Source of the DNA: DATAYF01 sp036272735
GTDB lineage: Bacteria; Chloroflexota; Ktedonobacteria; Ktedonobacterales; Ktedonobacteraceae
Reading direction: 5' to 3'
Length of the DNA stretch: 8,757 bases
Assembly: GCA_036272735.1 (NCBI GenBank)
Contig: DATAYF010000602.1
Span: forward strand, 1 to 8,757
Made by a program: the position numbers and the translations under genes
Notes under the pieces: generated by a model
Told to the model about the DNA's origin: nothing
Databases searched by the model: none
Seen by the model: only the letters and a program-made list of their open reading frames with translations
Shown here: positions 6,166-8,757 of the stretch, piece by piece
Layout of the letters: each line of letters starts with the position of its first letter
Position numbering within the stretch: position 1 is the stretch's first letter

Positions 6166-7563
6166 TTTCTCTAGATATTGAATGGCGGCGTCGAGTTGGG
6201 TATCGCCAGCTTTCAGGATTTGTTGCTGCGACATGTTATTTGCATTTTCCTGGTCTGGCGTCAGCGGAGTCACTTTTGGATCGAGCGGCACGTTGATATC
6301 CGGCTTGATGCCCTGGTTACGGATGAATTGTCCGCCAGGGGTGAGCCATTCCTGGGTGCCGACCAACAGTTCTGAGCCGTCGGCCAATTGGTAAGGTTGG
6401 AGCACTGTGCCGGTGCCGAAGGTCTTGACGCCGACAATGGTGGCGCGGTGGTTATCCTTCAGTGCCCCGGCGGTAATTTCGGCCGCGCTGGCCGAGTTCT
6501 CATTGACGAGTACGACGATAGGCGAGGTGGTATCGACGGCATTGCCGGTTACGGCGACCGGTGAGCGCTTACCCGAACTATCCTGGACGAGCAAGACATT
6601 GCCATTTTTCTGGAACAGGCTGACGCTATCGATTGCCATATTGAGGTAGCCTCCGGGATTATTGCGCAGATCAAGAATGATCCTGGTGGCTCCCATTTTT
6701 TTCGCTTTTGTGACATCGTCTTTGAGCGGACCCGATATTCCATCGGCGAATTGGACTACTTGTATATCGGCAATGTGGCTCTCGGGAATGTAGTGCATGA
6801 TGACGTTGGGGACCTTGATTTCGGCGCGTGTCACTTTGTAGGTGATTTGCTGGTTGGTGCTTGGTCGCTTGATGGTGATATTCACCGTAGTCCCCGTTGG
6901 TCCCTGGATGAGCTTGGTGACGCTGGTGACATCCTTTCCTTGCACGCTAGTACCATTGACGGCAACAATCACGTCGCTGGATTTTATTCCGGCCTTTTGC
7001 GCCGGTGAAGTGGGTATGGCTTCGTTGATCACGATATTTTTGTTTTGCGGATCTTGATGTAAATACACGCCAATGCCGATGAAATTGCCGCTCAGTTGCT
7101 GGTTCTCATTTTGTACATCCGCTGGCGTCAGGAAACGCGTGTGACCGGTATCGTGTAGTGTGCCCACCATGGCATTGATCGCTGCGTATGACATTTGTTT
7201 GTAATTAACGGCTTTGCGATCAACGTAGTGGTTGTCCAGGGTGTCCCAGGCCTGTTGGATGAGCTGTGAATAGGCTCGTGATTGATTGCTCTGGTCAAAG
7301 GTGTTGCCGAAGAACTGGTGGCTAAACCAGCCTCCGAAGAAGGCTATGACTACCAGGGCCAGCACTGCTATGATTTTGCCTAGCAGCCTGGGAAAGTGAT
7401 GGCTGGCTCTCGCTGCTTTTTTGCTGGCTTCTTGTGCGGTAATCTGTTCGGGCATAAAAAAAGAGGGCTGCTGATCGTCTTCACTATACCTGGGCTGCTG
7501 TGATGGCGAGTGGGGAACATTTCCCTGCTCATCATACCAGCGCGGATCATCATATCTACTCAC
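6157..7563 (-). CDS. S41-family carboxyl-terminal processing peptidase (CtpA-like), membrane-anchored
   Basis: A 468-residue protease relative that would cut or trim proteins outside the membrane. A hydrophilic, proline-rich cytosolic N-terminus (1-59) is followed by a single membrane anchor (about 60-85, LLGKIIAVLALVVIAFFGGW), then an S41 N-terminal helical part (95-150), a PDZ domain (about 155-247, with GIGVYL and PAQKAGIKSSDVIVAVNG) and the protease domain (from about 262) with LDLRNNPGGYL (297-307) and ENSASAAEI (355-363). By family alignment S359 is the nucleophile; the Lys expected 25 residues later, as in FGKG, is T384 here (KTFGTGTVL). The nearest Lys is K380. The start is GTG (7563-7561), chosen because GGAGG (7570-7574 on the other strand) sits 6 bases upstream. 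It is transcribed alone and faces the GNAT gene tail to tail. Confidence 0.93.
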   Translation of the reverse strand: MSRYDDPRWYDEQGNVPHSPSQQPRYSEDDQQPSFFMPEQITAQEASKKAARASHHFPRLLGKIIAVLALVVIAFFGGWFSHQFFGNTFDQSNQSRAYSQLIQQAWDTLDNHYVDRKAVNYKQMSYAAINAMVGTLHDTGHTRFLTPADVQNENQQLSGNFIGIGVYLHQDPQNKNIVINEAIPTSPAQKAGIKSSDVIVAVNGTSVQGKDVTSVTKLIQGPTGTTVNITIKRPSTNQQITYKVTRAEIKVPNVIMHYIPESHIADIQVVQFADGISGPLKDDVTKAKKMGATRIILDLRNNPGGYLNMAIDSVSLFQKNGNVLLVQDSSGKRSPVAVTGNAVDTTSPIVVLVNENSASAAEITAGALKDNHRATIVGVKTFGTGTVLQPYQLADGSELLVGTQEWLTPGGQFIRNQGIKPDINVPLDPKVTPLTPDQENANNMSQQQILKAGDTQLDAAIQYLEKQK

Positions 7564-7650
7564 CTGATGCCTCCATAGGGCTAGGGCACCGCTTAACGGA
7601 GCGCTCTATTATTTACATTTCCTGGCATTCATAATTCATACTACTTCCCT

Positions 7651-7680
7651 ATCTTAAAGGACCTGCTTCGCAAAAGTCAA
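7651..7680 (-). promoter_or_regulatory. Candidate promoter of the S41 protease gene
   Basis: On the minus strand, TTGACT (7680-7675), an 18-base spacer and TAAGAT (7656-7651). The -35 is close to consensus and the -10 is only a 4-of-6 match. Transcription would start near 7644, giving a leader of about 80 bases. Confidence 0.45.
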
Positions 7681-7710
7681 ATCCGTGCCTGCCTCATCCC
7701 GTGCTCGACA

Positions 7711-7751
7711 GAAAAAGAGGGTATAGTTTTTTGAACTATACCCTCTTTTTC
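7711..7751. terminator. Strong bidirectional intrinsic terminator downstream of infC
   Basis: An 18-bp perfect stem, 7711-7728 paired with 7734-7751, around a 5-base TTTTG loop. The stem has a GAGGGTATAG core flanked by A5 on one side and T5 on the other, so a T tract ends the hairpin on either strand. It lies about 80 bases past the infC stop and upstream of the protease promoter, so it isolates the two minus-strand genes from each other. Confidence 0.88.
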
Positions 7752-7814
7752 CTTGTTGGAATGCTCGTTACTCTGAATCAGTTGTACAGCGCTAGTACGG
7801 TGAGCATAAGACGG

Positions 7815-7840
7815 GCGTAACGCTTTGCTGGCTGTTACGC
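7815..7840. repeat. Short inverted repeat around the infC stop
   Basis: GCGTAAC (7815-7821) and GTTACGC (7834-7840) are exact reverse complements with a 12-base loop; the infC TAA lies in the right arm. No T tract follows on either strand. It may be a weak 3' hairpin. Confidence 0.35.
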
Positions 7841-8500
7841 GGTCTCGGCCTTGTCCCTGCTCGGTGCTTCTACACTTGCGCTCGGCTCTTCTGCGTTCGC
7901 GCTTGTCGCGGCGTCCGGCTTTTTGCCAGCAGGAGCGGCGGCTTGCTTCTTTGGTGGTTCCCACCCAGGCGCACGGGAGACGGTCATCGACATCATGCGG
8001 CCTTCCATTAGCGGTGAGCGCTCAATGGTTGCTATTCCCTTTAGATCGTCTACGATACCGTCTAGTAGCTTACGACCAATCTCCGGGTGGCGCATATCGG
8101 GCCCACGGAACTGTACGCTTACTCGTACCTTATCGCCATCAGCCAGAAACTCTTGAATCTTACGGGTTTTTACTTCTATGTCGTGGTCGTCGGTACGCGG
8201 ACGCATACGAATTTCTTTGAGGGTGACGGTCTTCTGGTTCTTCCTGGCTTCGTTTTCTTTCTTCGCCTGCTCGTACTTGTAGCGGCCATAGTCCATTAAT
8301 TTACATACTGGCGGCAACGCGCTGGGCGATATTTCTACCAGGTCAAGAGATTTATCCCGTGCGATATCTAATGCTCGCATGGGAGGCATTACTCCCACCA
8401 TCTCCCCGTTCTCATCGATCAAACGAACCTCTCGTGCACGAATGCGCTCGTTCACACGTGTCTCTCGCGTACGGTCATTCCCGCGAATATCCCTGTTGAT
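7835..8500 (-). CDS. infC: Translation initiation factor IF-3, probable AUC start
   Basis: IF-3 binds the 30S subunit, blocks early joining of 50S, and checks the start codon and initiator tRNA. The N-domain (VNERIRAREVRLIDENGE onward), the linker with the family signature CKLMDYGRYKYEQ, and the C-domain (KTVTLKEIRMRP, DHDIEVKTRKIQEFL, KVRVSVQFRG, GRMMSM) are all present. A 40-residue Ala/Pro/Lys-rich tail follows, longer than in typical IF-3. The first ordinary start is GTG at 8455, but the frame is open upstream and reads INRDIRGNDRTRETR before it, the family's usual N-terminus. That extension begins with ATC at 8500-8498, 8 bases after a perfect AGGAGG, giving 221 residues. GTG 8455 has no good ribosome site and would give 206. 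The usual partners rpmI and rplT do not follow; a terminator does. Confidence 0.95.
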   Translation of the reverse strand: MNRDIRGNDRTRETRVNERIRAREVRLIDENGEMVGVMPPMRALDIARDKSLDLVEISPSALPPVCKLMDYGRYKYEQAKKENEARKNQKTVTLKEIRMRPRTDDHDIEVKTRKIQEFLADGDKVRVSVQFRGPDMRHPEIGRKLLDGIVDDLKGIATIERSPLMEGRMMSMTVSRAPGWEPPKKQAAAPAGKKPDAATSANAEEPSASVEAPSRDKAETA

Positions 8501-8664
8501 AGGCTAAACCTCCTCTGTTACTACTAATCAATGTCTGTGTTCTGCGTAATATTACTACGTTTGCCCTCATTACTTTGGTTCACGCTGTACTGGGTCGAGC
8601 AACCTTTTTGGTGCAACTACCTAGCGCAAAATAGCGATACTTATCGCAAATCATCGCTAAGGAC
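8501..8664 (-). promoter_or_regulatory. Long infC 5' leader with short hairpins
   Basis: About 160 untranslated bases lie between the inferred transcription start and the infC start. Near its 5' end are nested inverted repeats: TAGCGAT (8632-8638) with ATCGCTA (8653-8659), and GCGATA (8634-8639) with TATCGC (8642-8647). These share bases, so alternative folds are possible. GTAATATTAC near 8546-8555 is self-complementary. A leader this long is unusual for a gene with such a strong ribosome site and may carry regulation. I do not recognise a known riboswitch or ribosomal-protein leader in it. Confidence 0.4.
8509..8514 (-). promoter_or_regulatory. Ribosome binding site that sets the infC start
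   Basis: AGGAGG on the minus strand, a perfect anti-Shine-Dalgarno match, 8 bases before ATC at 8500-8498. No ATG, GTG or TTG lies in frame at a usable distance from it, which is the main argument for the AUC start. Confidence 0.8.
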
Positions 8665-8670
8665 GGTACA

Positions 8671-8699
8671 AGTATACTACGTGCTATGCGTGTTGACAA
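8671..8699 (-). promoter_or_regulatory. Sigma-70-type promoter of infC
   Basis: On the minus strand TTGTCA (8699-8694), a 17-base spacer and TATACT (8676-8671). The predicted start of transcription is near 8664. The -35 hexamer and spacing match those of the tRNA-Gln promoter in this window. Confidence 0.7.
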
Positions 8700-8757
8700 G
8701 GGGAATTTTGATGCAGCCACACTATACATTTTCGCAAATTGTGAGGGGATAATCCCC
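8700..8757. other. Right-edge intergenic DNA with a small palindrome
   Basis: No gene is supported here. GGGGAT-A-ATCCCC (8745-8757) is a perfect 6-bp inverted repeat cut off by the window edge. TTGACA (8693-8698) and TATACA (8723-8728) on the plus strand are 24 bases apart, too far for a standard promoter. A neighbouring gene probably begins outside the window. Confidence 0.3.

Noticed and set aside
7677..7964. 95-codon minus-strand frame overlapping the infC 3' end
   Set aside because: It overlaps the low-complexity tail of infC in another frame and runs through the terminator hairpin, so it is not a credible gene.
8531..8752. 73-codon plus-strand frame at the right edge
   Set aside because: It covers the infC leader and promoter, has no ribosome site, and has a Leu/Tyr/Cys-rich product with no recognisable pattern.
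8735..8757. Resemblance of AATTGTGAGGGGATAA to the lac operator
   Set aside because: The match is partial and lacks the operator's symmetry; no lac-type gene is present and the window ends here. Treated as coincidence.

Overview
The window looks like chromosomal DNA of a free-living bacterium with moderate GC content, most probably a Chloroflexota member of the Ktedonobacteria type. That placement is inference. It rests on the style of GlmU (the DMHHFSYIGD segment), the FGTG-type S41 protease, the glmU–CNNM–mvaB gene order, and a GC-rich hairpin element of a kind I associate with that group. No phage or plasmid replication genes are visible, and the window is largely housekeeping.

Layout, left to right. 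(1) 1-400: a 63-codon excisionase-type helix-turn-helix gene with a perfect -10 box, then tRNA-Gln(TTG) behind a clear sigma-70-type promoter, then a candidate terminator hairpin. (2) 522-4369: a tight plus-strand cluster of glmU (UDP-GlcNAc synthesis), a CNNM/CorC-type membrane protein (DUF21 + CBS pair + CorC C-terminal domain) and an HMG-CoA lyase, with gaps of 8 and 3 bases, so probably one operon. (3) 4367-5402: a small patchwork. A roughly 118-base MITE-like hairpin element sits on the stop codon of the lyase gene and is bracketed by a 10-base direct repeat. An AAC(3)-type acetyltransferase gene follows, and just after it comes a second, orphan copy of the last codons of the lyase gene. 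(4) 5484-6077: a GNAT acetyltransferase whose final codons form one arm of a perfect 58-base palindrome. (5) Minus strand: an S41/CtpA-like membrane-anchored protease (6157-7563) converges on the GNAT gene. Upstream of it, behind a strong hairpin terminator, is infC (translation initiation factor IF-3), transcribed alone from its own promoter.

The most notable observations are: the infC reading frame that best fits the family begins at an AUC codon behind a perfect AGGAGG, within a leader of about 160 nt, which suggests classic IF-3 start-codon autoregulation with a rare start; the duplicated 3' end of the HMG-CoA lyase gene bracketing a putative acquired acetyltransferase; the MITE-like insertion that split what was probably a tight lyase/acetyltransferase junction; the uninterrupted 58-base palindrome; and an S41 protease with Thr where the family's catalytic Lys is expected. 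I see no clearly new multi-gene system such as a defence island, CRISPR array or retron.
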